In this document: piece by piece, positions 27,603-36,560 of the stretch | How the letters are laid out: every line of letters begins with the position of its first letter | Numbering within the stretch: the stretch's first letter is position 1 | NCBI GenBank assembly: GCA_019090455.1 | Contig: JAHRWA010000060.1 | Location: 1 to 57,019, forward strand | DNA length: 57,019 bases | Reading direction: 5' to 3' | Source of the DNA: Pseudomonadales bacterium | Lineage (GTDB): Bacteria; Pseudomonadota; Gammaproteobacteria; Pseudomonadales; DC-out160 | Program-made: the position numbers and the translations under genes | The notes under the pieces: model-generated | What the model was told of the DNA's origin: nothing | Databases searched by the model: none | Seen by the model: the letters and a program-made list of their open reading frames with translations, nothing else

Positions 27603-28079
27603 ATGCGCCATACCATCAGCTTATCCATCGGTTTACTTTTGTTTTGGTTACTTAATTCGGGACACTACACCCTGATGATACTGTCACTGTGTGTAGTGTC
27701 CATTGTCATCGTGCTGACTATCGTGCATAAAATGGATGTGGTTGATCATGAGGCACAACCCGTTCATTTGTCGCGAAAGTTTCCAGCTTACAGTCTGTGG
27801 TTATCAAAAGAGATTGTTCTCTCCAACGTAACAGTGGTGAAGCATATATGGCTGGGCAACGAGTCCCTATCACCTACGTTAACGACTCTTAAGGCTAGCC
27901 AAATCACGGATATGGGCAAAGTCATCTATGCCAGCTCTATCACCCTCACGCCCGGGACCATTGCCCTGGATCTAGTGGGTGATCGAATCATGGTGCATTC
28001 ATTATTGCGAGACAATATTACCGCACTGGAAAGCGGCGAGATGGATCGTCGAGTCAGCCGCTTGGAGGCGCAATGCTAA
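27603..28079 (+). CDS. mnhE: Na+/H+ antiporter subunit E
   Basis: A 158-residue MnhE/MrpE protein with two N-terminal membrane segments and the conserved tail SSITLTPGTIALDLVGDRIMVHSL, given here from SSITLTPGTI onward. AGGAGG lies 12 bases before the ATG. It is the first gene of a mnhE-F-G-B-C-D-D-x-D operon in which most genes overlap. The complex exchanges cytoplasmic Na+ (or K+) for external protons, and subunit E is needed for assembly. The next gene overlaps it by 7 bases. Confidence 0.92.
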   Translation: MRHTISLSIGLLLFWLLNSGHYTLMILSLCVVSIVIVLTIVHKMDVVDHEAQPVHLSRKFPAYSLWLSKEIVLSNVTVVKHIWLGNESLSPTLTTLKASQITDMGKVIYASSITLTPGTIALDLVGDRIMVHSLLRDNITALESGEMDRRVSRLEAQC

Positions 28080-28345
28080 TAGCTGCAACCCTAGCGATTC
28101 TCGTGGTGATGATCCTGGCTATTATTCGAGGCGTACTAGGGCCTACTCTGTACGACCGAATTCTTGCCGTTAACATGTTTGGCACTAAAACCGTATTGCT
28201 CATTTCGCTGTTGGGCTTCGTTATGGGTCGACCCGAGTTTTTGGATATCGCGATGGTGTACGCCTTGATTAATTTTGTTAGCGTTATTTGCATATTGCGC
28301 TATTCAGACGCCTTCGGATTCAAGCCACAGGAAAAAGACTCATAA
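28073..28345 (+). CDS. mnhF: Na+/H+ antiporter subunit F
   Basis: A 90-residue MnhF/MrpF protein with three transmembrane helices and the family core IIRGVLGPTLYDRILAVNMFG followed by a KTVLLISLLG segment. Its ATG overlaps the end of mnhE and its last base overlaps the ATG of the next gene, showing translational coupling. It is a small structural subunit of the Mrp-type antiporter. Confidence 0.92.
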   Translation: MLIAATLAILVVMILAIIRGVLGPTLYDRILAVNMFGTKTVLLISLLGFVMGRPEFLDIAMVYALINFVSVICILRYSDAFGFKPQEKDS

Positions 28346-28692
28346 TGGAAACGATCCTCTCTATATCGAGTGCGCTGTGTCTGTTGATTGGCAGTTTTCT
28401 TTGTCTTTCGGGGGGCGTGGGTATCTTACGTTTTCCTGATTTTTATACCCGTATGCATGCAGTGGGAGTCACGGATACCTTAGCCGCTGCGATGATACTG
28501 ATTGGATTAATGCTGCAAGGTCCCGAGTGGATAGCAATTCTAAAGCTAATCATGATTCTACTCATGACACTGTTTATCAGCCCCACCGCTAGTCACGCAT
28601 TAGCACAGGCTGCGATACGCAACAGCTTATGGCCGTTGATCGACACTCAACAAGAAACAGCTGAGGAGAAGAGCCATCGAACTCCTAGTTGA
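28345..28692 (+). CDS. mnhG: Na+/H+ antiporter subunit G
   Basis: A 115-residue MnhG/MrpG protein. I place the start at the ATG at 28345 in a TAATG overlap with mnhF; an upstream in-frame ATG at 28288 lies deep in mnhF. The conserved block GGVGILRFPDFYTRMHAVGV, then DTLAAAMILIG, and the late PTASHALAQAA are clear. It has three membrane helices. It is a small membrane subunit of the Mrp complex, possibly near the ion path. Confidence 0.92.
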   Translation: METILSISSALCLLIGSFLCLSGGVGILRFPDFYTRMHAVGVTDTLAAAMILIGLMLQGPEWIAILKLIMILLMTLFISPTASHALAQAAIRNSLWPLIDTQQETAEEKSHRTPS

Positions 28693-28702
28693 TATTACCT
28701 TA

Positions 28703-29686
28703 TTGACGTTTCTGGTTTGTATAGCCATCGCGATTAACCGGATCAAGGATATGTTTGCGGTGGTTATGCTATCCGGTATTTACGGTCTACTTTCCGCTAG
28801 CTTTTTTGTTGTTATGGATGCGGTTGATGTGGCGTTCACTGAAGCATCCGTGGGAGCGGGCATCTCCACACTATTGATGCTGACCGCTGTCGCCATGACA
28901 GGGCGTACTGAACATGTTACTCGTCACAAGCCTTACCTGGCTTTCGCAGTTGTGTTCGTTACCGGCTGTTTACTGATTTATGGGACGCTAGATATGCCCT
29001 ACTTCGGATCGCCAGATGCCCCTAGCCATCAACATGTGGCTCCGCGATACATCAATGATTCCATGCAAGAAACTGGAATGCCTAACATGGTGACATCAGT
29101 GCTTGCCAGTTATAGAGGGTTCGATACCTTTGGCGAAGTGACTGTTATTTTTACTGCGGGTATTGGTGTATTAGCCCTACTGTCAGTGGTTCGCGGTCGC
29201 GAAAGTGATGCTGAGATAGAGACCCTCAATGACTCTATGCACGAGCAGTATTTGATTCTAAGGATCGTCATCAAAATGCTAATTCCTTTTATTCTATTGT
29301 ACGCATTCTATGTTCAGTTCCATGGCGACTTTGGACCAGGCGGCGGTTTTCAAGCGGGGGTTATCTTTGCCTCTGCCATCATCCTTTATGTAATGCTGTT
29401 CGGGCTAGGTACTGCACGACGAGTCATCAATCAATCGTTTATCCAAATCCTATCCGCTATTGGTGTTTTAATTTACGGTTGCGTTGGCCTGGTTTCAATT
29501 TTAAATGGGGGGAGTTTTCTCGATTATAGCGTGCTGTCCGATGACGCACTTGCTGGGCAACATCTAGGAATTTTGCTGATTGAACTAGGGGTGGGTTGCA
29601 CCGTGGCCTCCGTGATGATCATCATCTTTTTTAAGTTTGCAGAGCGCAACGAATATATCCAAAGTAAGAACGGTAAGTCCACATGA
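28703..29686 (+). CDS. mnhB: DUF4040-MnhB fusion subunit of the antiporter
   Basis: A 327-residue membrane protein. The N-terminal part (about 1-90) is a DUF4040/MbhD-type domain (AVVMLSGIYGLLSASFF, then VAFTEASVGAGISTLLML), which in classical Mrp forms part of the MrpA C terminus. Residues about 185-325 are MnhB (LRIVIKMLIPFILLYAFYVQ, GPGGGFQAGVIFASA). The TTG at 28703 is the only ordinary start codon but trims the first helix. The frame continues upstream as ELLVDITLL with an ATC at 28676, 7 bases after a strong GAGGAG. The true start is therefore uncertain. The fusion stands in for a missing mnhA tail. Confidence 0.88.
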   Translation: MTFLVCIAIAINRIKDMFAVVMLSGIYGLLSASFFVVMDAVDVAFTEASVGAGISTLLMLTAVAMTGRTEHVTRHKPYLAFAVVFVTGCLLIYGTLDMPYFGSPDAPSHQHVAPRYINDSMQETGMPNMVTSVLASYRGFDTFGEVTVIFTAGIGVLALLSVVRGRESDAEIETLNDSMHEQYLILRIVIKMLIPFILLYAFYVQFHGDFGPGGGFQAGVIFASAIILYVMLFGLGTARRVINQSFIQILSAIGVLIYGCVGLVSILNGGSFLDYSVLSDDALAGQHLGILLIELGVGCTVASVMIIIFFKFAERNEYIQSKNGKST

Positions 29687-29705
29687 CATTAGCGATAACA
29701 AAACA

Positions 29706-30086
29706 ATGACAATACCTATGATACTAGGACTATACAATTATTGGATCGTCGTGGTTCTGATGATGATTGGTTTATATATCATCATCGCTCATGGAAACCT
29801 GATAAAAAAAATTGTCGGCCTGAATATCTTCCAAACCTCTGTTTTTATTTTTTACATTAGCATCGGCAATGTGGAAGGCGGCACGGCTCCCATCTGGGGT
29901 GAAGGTATCACCTTATATTCCAACCCTCTCCCCCATGTTCTCATTCTAACTGCCATTGTTGTGGGCATTGCGACCACGGCTTTAGGTCTTGCGCTAGCGG
30001 TACGACTAAAAGAAGCCTATGGCAGCATTGAGGAAGACGACATTCAAGCCATGGACGACCAGAAAACGGATAATAAGCATTGTTAG
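29706..30086 (+). CDS. mnhC: Na+/H+ antiporter subunit C
   Basis: A 126-residue NuoK-like MnhC/MrpC protein. The frame is open back to 29637, but the first 23 residues overlap mnhB and look non-coding, so I begin at the ATG at 29706; 29718 is also possible. It has three transmembrane helices, a core IIAHGNLIKKIVGLNIFQTS and PLPHVLILTAIVVGIATTAL, both typical of the family. It overlaps the following TTG-started D subunit by 7 bases. Confidence 0.9.
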   Translation: MTIPMILGLYNYWIVVVLMMIGLYIIIAHGNLIKKIVGLNIFQTSVFIFYISIGNVEGGTAPIWGEGITLYSNPLPHVLILTAIVVGIATTALGLALAVRLKEAYGSIEEDDIQAMDDQKTDNKHC

Positions 30087-31558
30087 CACACCTTCCCATA
30101 TTACAGGTCATTGTACCGCTACTCGCTGCACCAACATGCTTGATCCTAAGAAAGCCAAGCCTGGTATGGCTGTTCACATTGCTGGCTAGCGCCTCAGCCT
30201 TTGTCATTAGCATCCTATTGCTTCAACAGGTGATGGCCGAAGGCACGCTTATTTATGAGTTAGGTGGCTGGAGCGCACCTTGGGGGATTGAGTATCGCAT
30301 AGATAAACTAAACGCCTTTCTCGCCCTGATTATTTCTGGTGTTAGTACAGTAGTTCTACTGGCAGCCCACACCAGCTTAGAAAAAGAAATCCCACAAGAC
30401 CGCCAGACCCTTTTTTATATTCTGTATCTATTGTCCCTAACGGGAATGCTAGGCATTGTCACCACAGGTGATGCGTTCAATGTTTTTGTATTCTTAGAAA
30501 TATCGTCTCTATCGGCCTACGCCTTAATTGCGCTCGGCAAGGATAGACGTGCTCTTTGGGCTTCATTTCAATACTTAATTATGGGCACCATCGGTGCGAC
30601 TTTTATTTTGATTGGTATTGGTCTTATGTACCAAATGACCGGCACACTGAATATGGCGGACCTCGCTTCCCGCCTGCCCGAAGTCCCACAGTCACGCACC
30701 CTTTTCACCGCCTATGCTTTTTTTATTGTGGGAGTCTGTCTAAAGTTGGCGTTGTTCCCACTGCATTTATGGTTGCCCAATGCCTACGCTTACGCTCCCT
30801 CAATCGTCACCGCATTCTTCGCGGCGACCTCCACTAAGGTGGCTATCTATTTACTCATTCGTTTTACCTTTTCCGTTTTTGGTGTTGAATTTTCTTTTTC
30901 CGTTTTACCCTTAGAGACATTATTTTTAGCGCTTGGGTTATTAGGGATATTCGTCGCTTCTACCACGGCCATTTATCAAAATAATGTAAAACACGTGTTT
31001 GCCTACTCAAGCGTGGCCCAGATTGGTTACATGATTGTGGGTTTCAGTATGGCCACTTCGGCCGGCTTAACAGCGACGTTACTTCATCTATTCAATCATG
31101 CATTAATGAAAAGCGCTTTGTTCTTGGCATTAGGTGCGGTGGTATACCGTATCGGCAGTGCAGAACTAAACGACTTCCGGGGTTTGGGCCGTCAAATGCC
31201 CCTCACCATGACAGCAATTGTCATCGGCGGTTTAAGTCTGATTGGCATACCACTCACCGTTGGATTCGTCAGTAAATGGGTTTTAGTTGTTGCTGCGATT
31301 GAAAATGGCTGGTGGCCTGTTGCAGCTTTGATTCTGTTAGGTTCTTTACTGGCAGTGGTGTATGTGTGGCGTATAGTTGAAACCGCGTATTTTAAGACGC
31401 CAGAACCCGGTAGGAAACCCGTTAAGGAAGCGCCGATCACTTTTCTGGCACCCGTATGGATATTGGTGAGCGCGAACATCTACTTTGGCATCGATACACG
31501 TCTATCTGTTGAGGTGGCGCAAGCAGCCGCTGAAAGTTTATTTGGGGTTAGCCCATGA
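30080..31558 (+). CDS. mnhD: Antiporter subunit D (first copy, NuoM/N-like)
   Basis: A 492-residue proton-translocating subunit of the NuoL/M/N-MrpA/D superfamily with about 14 helices. It starts at a TTG overlapping mnhC. Signature segments are FVFLEISSLSAYALIALG (the key Glu of helix 5), the Lys-bearing GVCLKLALFPLHLWLPNAYA, APSIVTAFFAATSTKVAIYL and YSSVAQIGYM. The stop overlaps the ATG of the next gene (ATGA). It forms one proton channel of the complex. Three D-type genes occur in this operon while no mnhA is present. Confidence 0.9.
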   Translation: MLAHLPILQVIVPLLAAPTCLILRKPSLVWLFTLLASASAFVISILLLQQVMAEGTLIYELGGWSAPWGIEYRIDKLNAFLALIISGVSTVVLLAAHTSLEKEIPQDRQTLFYILYLLSLTGMLGIVTTGDAFNVFVFLEISSLSAYALIALGKDRRALWASFQYLIMGTIGATFILIGIGLMYQMTGTLNMADLASRLPEVPQSRTLFTAYAFFIVGVCLKLALFPLHLWLPNAYAYAPSIVTAFFAATSTKVAIYLLIRFTFSVFGVEFSFSVLPLETLFLALGLLGIFVASTTAIYQNNVKHVFAYSSVAQIGYMIVGFSMATSAGLTATLLHLFNHALMKSALFLALGAVVYRIGSAELNDFRGLGRQMPLTMTAIVIGGLSLIGIPLTVGFVSKWVLVVAAIENGWWPVAALILLGSLLAVVYVWRIVETAYFKTPEPGRKPVKEAPITFLAPVWILVSANIYFGIDTRLSVEVAQAAAESLFGVSP

Positions 31559-33111
31559 ATTTTCTATCCATAAACTCTCTATTCCCAAACCTAGCCCTAG
31601 AAGTCCAACTACAGTTGTGCATCCTCTTACCTCTGTTAGCCATACCGGGCATTATTGCAACAAGGCGTAGCCCGAATATAAGAGATGCCATTAGCCTCTG
31701 CACTAGCTTGCTGGTGCTCTCTCTGGTCTTTTCTCTTTATCTGGCGCTGGATCGGGGCGAGATTATTGCAGCGCATTGGTGGCAAATATTACCAGGCCTA
31801 GATATCAAATTCTCGCTAGAACCTCTTGGGATGATATTTGCTTTAATTGCCAGTTTTCTTTGGTTCGTCACCACCCTCTATGCAATGGGTTATATGCGAG
31901 GTCATAACGAGGAAAATCAAACGCGTTTCTTTTGTTGTTTTGCTGTTGCCATTAGTTGTGTCATGGGTGTGGCATTTGCGGGAAACTTATTAACACTTTT
32001 TATCTTTTACGAAGTCTTAACCTTATCCACCTACCCCTTGGTCACACATGCAGGAACGGAAAAGGCGAAACAGGGAGGTCGTGTTTATTTGGGTATTTTA
32101 CTCAGCACCTCGATTGTATTTTTCCTATTCGCCATCATATTCACTTGGGTCATCGCTGGCACCCTGGACTTTACCCCTGGCGGCGTCTTTGGAGAAACCG
32201 AAGACACTATCATTCTCAGCGTGATTTTGGTGCTCTTTATTTTCGGGATAGGTAAAGCCGCCATTATGCCATTCCACCGCTGGCTACCAGCAGCAATGGT
32301 TGCACCCACTCCTGTCAGTGCATTGTTACACGCAGTTGCCGTTGTCAAAGCGGGTGTTTTTACCGTATTGAAAGTCTGTGTCTTTATCTTTGGCATTGAC
32401 CTATTAGAGGAGCTAGCCAGCACTCAAGCCCTACTGTACCTCGCAGGTGCAACGGTATTGTTGGCCTCCTTGATTGCCATGAGACAAGATAATTTAAAAG
32501 CTCGGCTAGCTTACTCTACGGTTGGTCAATTGGGCTATGTCACTATCGGTGCACTGCTTGCCTCCTCTCTTGGTGTTATTGGTGGTTCCATGCATATTGC
32601 GATGCATGCTTTCGGAAAAATAACGTTGTTTTTCTGCGCCGGTGCCATTCTGGTGGCTGCGCATAAATCAAAGGTGAGTGAAATGAGCGGCCTTGGTCGA
32701 CAGATGCCCATCACAATGGCGGCGTTCTTTATTGCAAGCCTGAGTATCATCGGCGTTCCGCCCGCTGGCGGAACCTGGAGTAAATGGTATTTACTGCTAG
32801 GTTCGATGGACGCGCAGCAGTGGAGTATTATGATTATTTTATTGCTGAGTTCTCTACTCAATATTGCTTATTTATTACCGATACCGATTAAAGCTTTTTT
32901 CTCTGATGACAAGCAATCCTCTTCGCACGCGGGAATGAAGGAAGCACCTCTACCTTGTTTGATTGCGATAAGCATCAGTACTCTTGGTTGCCTGCTGCTC
33001 TTTGTTTTTCCCGAGCCTTTGCATGAGCTGGCTATGTCGATTCTAGATCAGCCCCTTAACGACAATAGCCTTGAACACAATAGCCTTGGACAAATAACCA
33101 ATGGAGAATGA
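31555..33111 (+). CDS. Antiporter subunit D (second copy, NuoM/L-like)
   Basis: A 518-residue D-type subunit with about 14 helices. Typical segments are LFIFYEVLTLSTYPLVTHAG (helix-5 Glu), GKAAIMPFHRWLPAAMVAPT, PVSALLHAVAVVKAGVF and YSTVGQLGYVTIGALLA. The loop HAVAVVKAGVF is closer to NuoL/MrpA-type sequences than the first copy, so this gene may supply the MrpA-core proton channel of the complex. It overlaps both neighbours by a few bases (ATGA at 31555 and 11 bases at 33101). Confidence 0.88.
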   Translation: MNFLSINSLFPNLALEVQLQLCILLPLLAIPGIIATRRSPNIRDAISLCTSLLVLSLVFSLYLALDRGEIIAAHWWQILPGLDIKFSLEPLGMIFALIASFLWFVTTLYAMGYMRGHNEENQTRFFCCFAVAISCVMGVAFAGNLLTLFIFYEVLTLSTYPLVTHAGTEKAKQGGRVYLGILLSTSIVFFLFAIIFTWVIAGTLDFTPGGVFGETEDTIILSVILVLFIFGIGKAAIMPFHRWLPAAMVAPTPVSALLHAVAVVKAGVFTVLKVCVFIFGIDLLEELASTQALLYLAGATVLLASLIAMRQDNLKARLAYSTVGQLGYVTIGALLASSLGVIGGSMHIAMHAFGKITLFFCAGAILVAAHKSKVSEMSGLGRQMPITMAAFFIASLSIIGVPPAGGTWSKWYLLLGSMDAQQWSIMIILLLSSLLNIAYLLPIPIKAFFSDDKQSSSHAGMKEAPLPCLIAISISTLGCLLLFVFPEPLHELAMSILDQPLNDNSLEHNSLGQITNGE

Positions 33112-33448
33112 GAAAAAGCATCTGTTTGACTACCCGAAAAATATAAAGCGGGTTCTCCATTTTCTTTACATAAGTTGTGCGTTGCTGTTCGCATTGGATT
33201 TTGTAATCCATCGGCACACGATCCACAGCTGGGAGAATCTATGGGGTTTCTATGCTATTTACGGGTTTATCGGCTGTGTCGTCTTGGTCCTAGTCGCCAC
33301 AGGGATGCGCAAATTTATTATGCGTTCAGAAGACTATTATGATTATGAATGGCAAAGTGATCAGGCTGAAAAGTTGAAGGAAGATTTAGACCAAGACAGT
33401 CACGTTGAGAAAGACAGTAAAAAGGGTGAATGCAATGTGGATGACTGA
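33101..33448 (+). CDS. Small two-helix membrane protein of the antiporter operon
   Basis: A 115-residue protein with two transmembrane helices (about residues 18-37 and 47-66) and a strongly acidic cytoplasmic tail. It overlaps the preceding D subunit by 11 bases and the following one by 14, so it belongs to the same translational unit. Similar small proteins sit between D-type subunits in several proteobacterial antiporter operons without an assigned function. A linker or assembly role is inferred from position. Confidence 0.75.
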   Translation: MENEKKHLFDYPKNIKRVLHFLYISCALLFALDFVIHRHTIHSWENLWGFYAIYGFIGCVVLVLVATGMRKFIMRSEDYYDYEWQSDQAEKLKEDLDQDSHVEKDSKKGECNVDD

Positions 33449-35141
33449 GTTACCTCCCTTTGTTCCCTTTTTTATCGGCGCACTGATTGCAGCATTCACT
33501 CGCGGTCCAGTGCGTAGCGTTATTATGCTAGTGATCCCTATCGTGAGCGCGATCCACCTTTGGCTGTTACCTGAAGGGGTGCACCTACAATTTGCGTTTC
33601 TCGACTATCAACTTATACCCTTCAGAGCAGACAAACTGAGCTTCATGTTTGGATATGTTTTTCACATAGCCGCTTTTATCTCAATTGTTTATTCGCTGCA
33701 TGTGAGAGACACCACGCAACAGGTTGCGGGCATGTTGTATGCGGGTAGTGGTTTAGGCGCTGTTTTTGCCGGAGATCTTTTAACACTGTTTGTATTTTGG
33801 GAGTTTCTGGCATTTACCTCTGTCTTTCTCATTTGGGCTAGAAAAACACCTCGAGCCTACATTGCAGGCATGCGATACCTAATCATCCAAGTCTTCTCCG
33901 GAATTCTACTTTTAGTGGGTACTCTTTTTTACGTCACAGAAAATGGCACTCTGGTATTTGAATATATTGGCTTAGAAGGGATTGCGGGGTGGCTTATCTT
34001 TTTCGCCATCGGTATAAAGTGCGCTTTCCCACTGATGCACAACTGGCTCACAGATGCTTACCCCGAAGCAACACCCACGGGGACTGTTTTCTTAAGTGCC
34101 TTCACTACCAAGGTCGCGGTTTATGCCTTAGCACGAGGGTATCCAGGGACTGAACTGCTGGTCTATGTGGGCGCAGCGATGACCTGCTTCCCCATCTTTT
34201 TTGCAGTGATTGAAAACGACCTTCGCCGAGTACTTGCCTACAGTCTCATCAATCAAGTGGGCTTTATGGTGTGCGGCATCGGCATTGGTACGGCACTCGC
34301 TCTTAATGGCGCAATCTCACACGCATTTAATGACGTTATATTCAAGGGATTGCTCTTTATGAGTATGGGCGCTGTATTACATATGACAGGGCGCATTAAT
34401 GGATCTGACTTGGGTGGACTTTATAAAACCATGCCGAAAACCACAATGCTTTGTATTGTTGGAGCAGCCTCCATTTCTGCCTTTCCGCTATTGAGTGGCT
34501 TTGTGAGTAAATCGATGGTGATGACCGCAGCGTTAGAAAATGGATTCGATGGCATATGGCTGATGTTGTTGTTTGCCTCCGCAGGGGTGTTCCATCATGC
34601 GGGGATTAAAATCCCCTACTTCGCCTTCTTTGCCCATGACTCCGGTCTACGCGCCAGCGACCCCCCCACTAATATGCTAATCGCCATGTCTATCGCTGCG
34701 GCCCTTTGTATCGGTATCGGTGTCTATCCAGCAGCGTTGTATTCCGTGCTGCCCTATGACACGGGTTACAACCCCTATGACGCAACCCATGTACTGGCAC
34801 AAACTCAATTACTGTTCTTTTCTGCGCTGGCCTTCGTATGGTTGAATCTCAGAGGGATGTACCCCCCTGAACTAAGATCGACGAACCTAGATGTGGATTG
34901 GACCTATCGCCGATTTTTACCCTCGATACTACAAAGATCGGCTTCCAGTATAGGGAAGGTCGATAAAGCAATACGTCTCTCATTTTTGAACGGATTAAAT
35001 CGGTTTTTAGGCTCTCTTTCACGGCAGCAGCAAGGGCCCAGCAGTTTACTTTCCAAAGGTCATCCCGCGGGCAGTATGGTGATGTGGGTGGCTGTATTTT
35101 TGGCGACTTATTTATTATTAGTTTTCATTCGTCAGCTTTAG
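33435..35141 (+). CDS. Antiporter subunit D (third copy)
   Basis: A 568-residue D-type subunit. I start it at the ATG at 33435, with GGGTGA 6 bases before it; the frame is open to 33405. Segments include LLTLFVFWEFLAFTSVFLIW (helix-5 Glu), KCAFPLMHNWLTDAYPEATP, TGTVFLSAFTTKVAVYAL and YSLINQVGFMVCG. It has a longer C-terminal extension with a final helix (WVAVFLATYLLLVF), resembling the trans-acting helix seen in NuoL/MrpA. It ends the operon; nhaR follows on the same strand. Confidence 0.88.
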   Translation: MWMTELPPFVPFFIGALIAAFTRGPVRSVIMLVIPIVSAIHLWLLPEGVHLQFAFLDYQLIPFRADKLSFMFGYVFHIAAFISIVYSLHVRDTTQQVAGMLYAGSGLGAVFAGDLLTLFVFWEFLAFTSVFLIWARKTPRAYIAGMRYLIIQVFSGILLLVGTLFYVTENGTLVFEYIGLEGIAGWLIFFAIGIKCAFPLMHNWLTDAYPEATPTGTVFLSAFTTKVAVYALARGYPGTELLVYVGAAMTCFPIFFAVIENDLRRVLAYSLINQVGFMVCGIGIGTALALNGAISHAFNDVIFKGLLFMSMGAVLHMTGRINGSDLGGLYKTMPKTTMLCIVGAASISAFPLLSGFVSKSMVMTAALENGFDGIWLMLLFASAGVFHHAGIKIPYFAFFAHDSGLRASDPPTNMLIAMSIAAALCIGIGVYPAALYSVLPYDTGYNPYDATHVLAQTQLLFFSALAFVWLNLRGMYPPELRSTNLDVDWTYRRFLPSILQRSASSIGKVDKAIRLSFLNGLNRFLGSLSRQQQGPSSLLSKGHPAGSMVMWVAVFLATYLLLVFIRQL

Positions 35142-35150
35142 TTCTTCAGT

Positions 35151-35186
35151 TTTTGTTATTCTGCTTTTGTTATTCTGCTTTTGTTA
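35151..35186. repeat. 14-bp tandem repeat after the antiporter operon
   Basis: TTTTGTTATTCTGC occurs exactly twice (35151-35164 and 35165-35178) followed by a partial copy TTTTGTTA. It begins 9 bases after the last antiporter stop codon. The T-rich units could contribute to transcript end formation, but no GC-rich stem precedes them. Confidence 0.7.
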
Positions 35187-35283
35187 AATTAGGTCAATAT
35201 GGTTTGCTTGCTGCATTTAAACCACTATATTCTTAGCGATGATATAATACGTTTTTAGTCAATATAGACGAAGGCACAAATTA

Positions 35284-36171
35284 ATGTCCCCGCTAAATTA
35301 CAATCACCTTTATTACTTTTATACCGTCGCCACTAACGGGACAATAGCGAAGGCCAGTGAAAAACTAAACCTCACGCCTCAAACCATTAGCGGTCAAATA
35401 ACAGCGTTCGAATCACAAATTGGTGTAAACCTATTTGAGCGGAAGGGAAAGAAACTCGAGCTCTCTGAAATGGGCCGCCTTATCTATAGCTACGCAGAGG
35501 AAATCTTTCAATTAGGCGATGAGATAAAAAATGTCATCAGGACACAAGAACCGACACATTGGTTAACATTCACTGTTGGTGTCACCATGGTAATACCAAA
35601 GGTGTTAGCGTTTGAAATACTCAAGCCCGTCCTTACCATGGCAGAACCAGTGCGACTCATCTGTCATGAAGGTGATCAAGATAATTTATTGGCCGACCTT
35701 GCCGTAAACAGGCTCGACATGATTATCACTGACCAGTCTCTTCATTCTGGCAGTTATGTTAAAGCCTATAACCATCAGTTGACAGAAAGTGGTTTTACTT
35801 TTTTTGCAGCTTCGAAATTAGCAACACAGTGTCGCAAAGGATTCCCCCAATCCCTGACAAGACAACCTTTTCTTATGCAAGGGAAAAAAGCAGCGGTTAG
35901 ACAGCGTTTATCTTCGTGGCTGGACAAGCATGATATTGTACCTAATATCATCGCAGAATTTGATGACATTGCCTTGATGAAATCCTTCGGTCAAGAGGGC
36001 TATGGTATTTTCACAGCACCTACGCTGATTGAAGATTATGTTGCATCGAGATACAAGGTAAAGATTATTGGTCGAACAGACGAGATTAAAGAACACTACT
36101 ATGCCATATCTCCCGAGCGGAAGATAAAACATCCCGCAATACTTGAAATAGTAAATGCCATTAAAAAGTAG
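35284..36171 (+). CDS. nhaR: LysR-family regulator NhaR
   Basis: A 295-residue LysR-type activator strongly resembling NhaR. The N terminus NYNHLYYFYTVATNG followed by LTPQTISGQITAFE matches the helix-turn-helix of NhaR, and late blocks GEFDDxALMKxFG and FxAPTLI are conserved (here EFDDIALMKSFGQEGYGIFT). NhaR responds to Na+ and activates antiporter genes. Its place 142 bases after the Mrp-type operon, on the same strand, makes regulation of that operon likely. It carries its own promoter-sized gap. Confidence 0.9.
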   Translation: MSPLNYNHLYYFYTVATNGTIAKASEKLNLTPQTISGQITAFESQIGVNLFERKGKKLELSEMGRLIYSYAEEIFQLGDEIKNVIRTQEPTHWLTFTVGVTMVIPKVLAFEILKPVLTMAEPVRLICHEGDQDNLLADLAVNRLDMIITDQSLHSGSYVKAYNHQLTESGFTFFAASKLATQCRKGFPQSLTRQPFLMQGKKAAVRQRLSSWLDKHDIVPNIIAEFDDIALMKSFGQEGYGIFTAPTLIEDYVASRYKVKIIGRTDEIKEHYYAISPERKIKHPAILEIVNAIKK

Positions 36172-36511
36172 GTTCAAAACCTCGTTCAATTAGCGCTTCT
36201 CTTGGCTTATGCACGACAAGCGCTCTACCTGAAAAAACTTGCCAATCCACTTGTTGTTTAAATATTTCAAAACTGATCAACCCTGTAGTGCCATTGACAA
36301 TAACGTTGACTACATGCCCCCTTTTGACGAGCCCTGTTGCTGTTAGGTCCATACTATGCCAATCCACAGGTGCTCCAGTCACGCCGGTATAGGGAGGCTC
36401 ATACCCTCCTTTCGTTTGGTCAAAGTCCTTAATGTCTAGATAGAGACCCACCATAAAAACCACAACACAAAGTACACCTATTAACGCAAACACTTTTATT
36501 AAAATATTCAT
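36161..36511 (-). CDS. Small membrane-anchored protein beside the nitroreductase
   Basis: A 116-residue product starting at the ATG ending 36511 (AAAGAGA just upstream; the frame is open to 36547). One N-terminal transmembrane helix (residues about 4-22) anchors a periplasmic domain containing VDWHSMDLTATGLVKRGHVV and a C-terminal ALVVHKPREALIERGFEPTF. I do not recognise a family. It lies 49 bases downstream of the Acg-like nitroreductase on the same strand and likely shares its MarR-controlled promoter. Its end overlaps the nhaR 3' end by 11 bases, convergently. Confidence 0.65.
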   Translation of the reverse strand: MNILIKVFALIGVLCVVVFMVGLYLDIKDFDQTKGGYEPPYTGVTGAPVDWHSMDLTATGLVKRGHVVNVIVNGTTGLISFEIFKQQVDWQVFSGRALVVHKPREALIERGFEPTF

Positions 36512-36560
36512 TCTCTTTACCACTCCGTCGAAATTATAATTAAGCACTCATATTGAAAAA

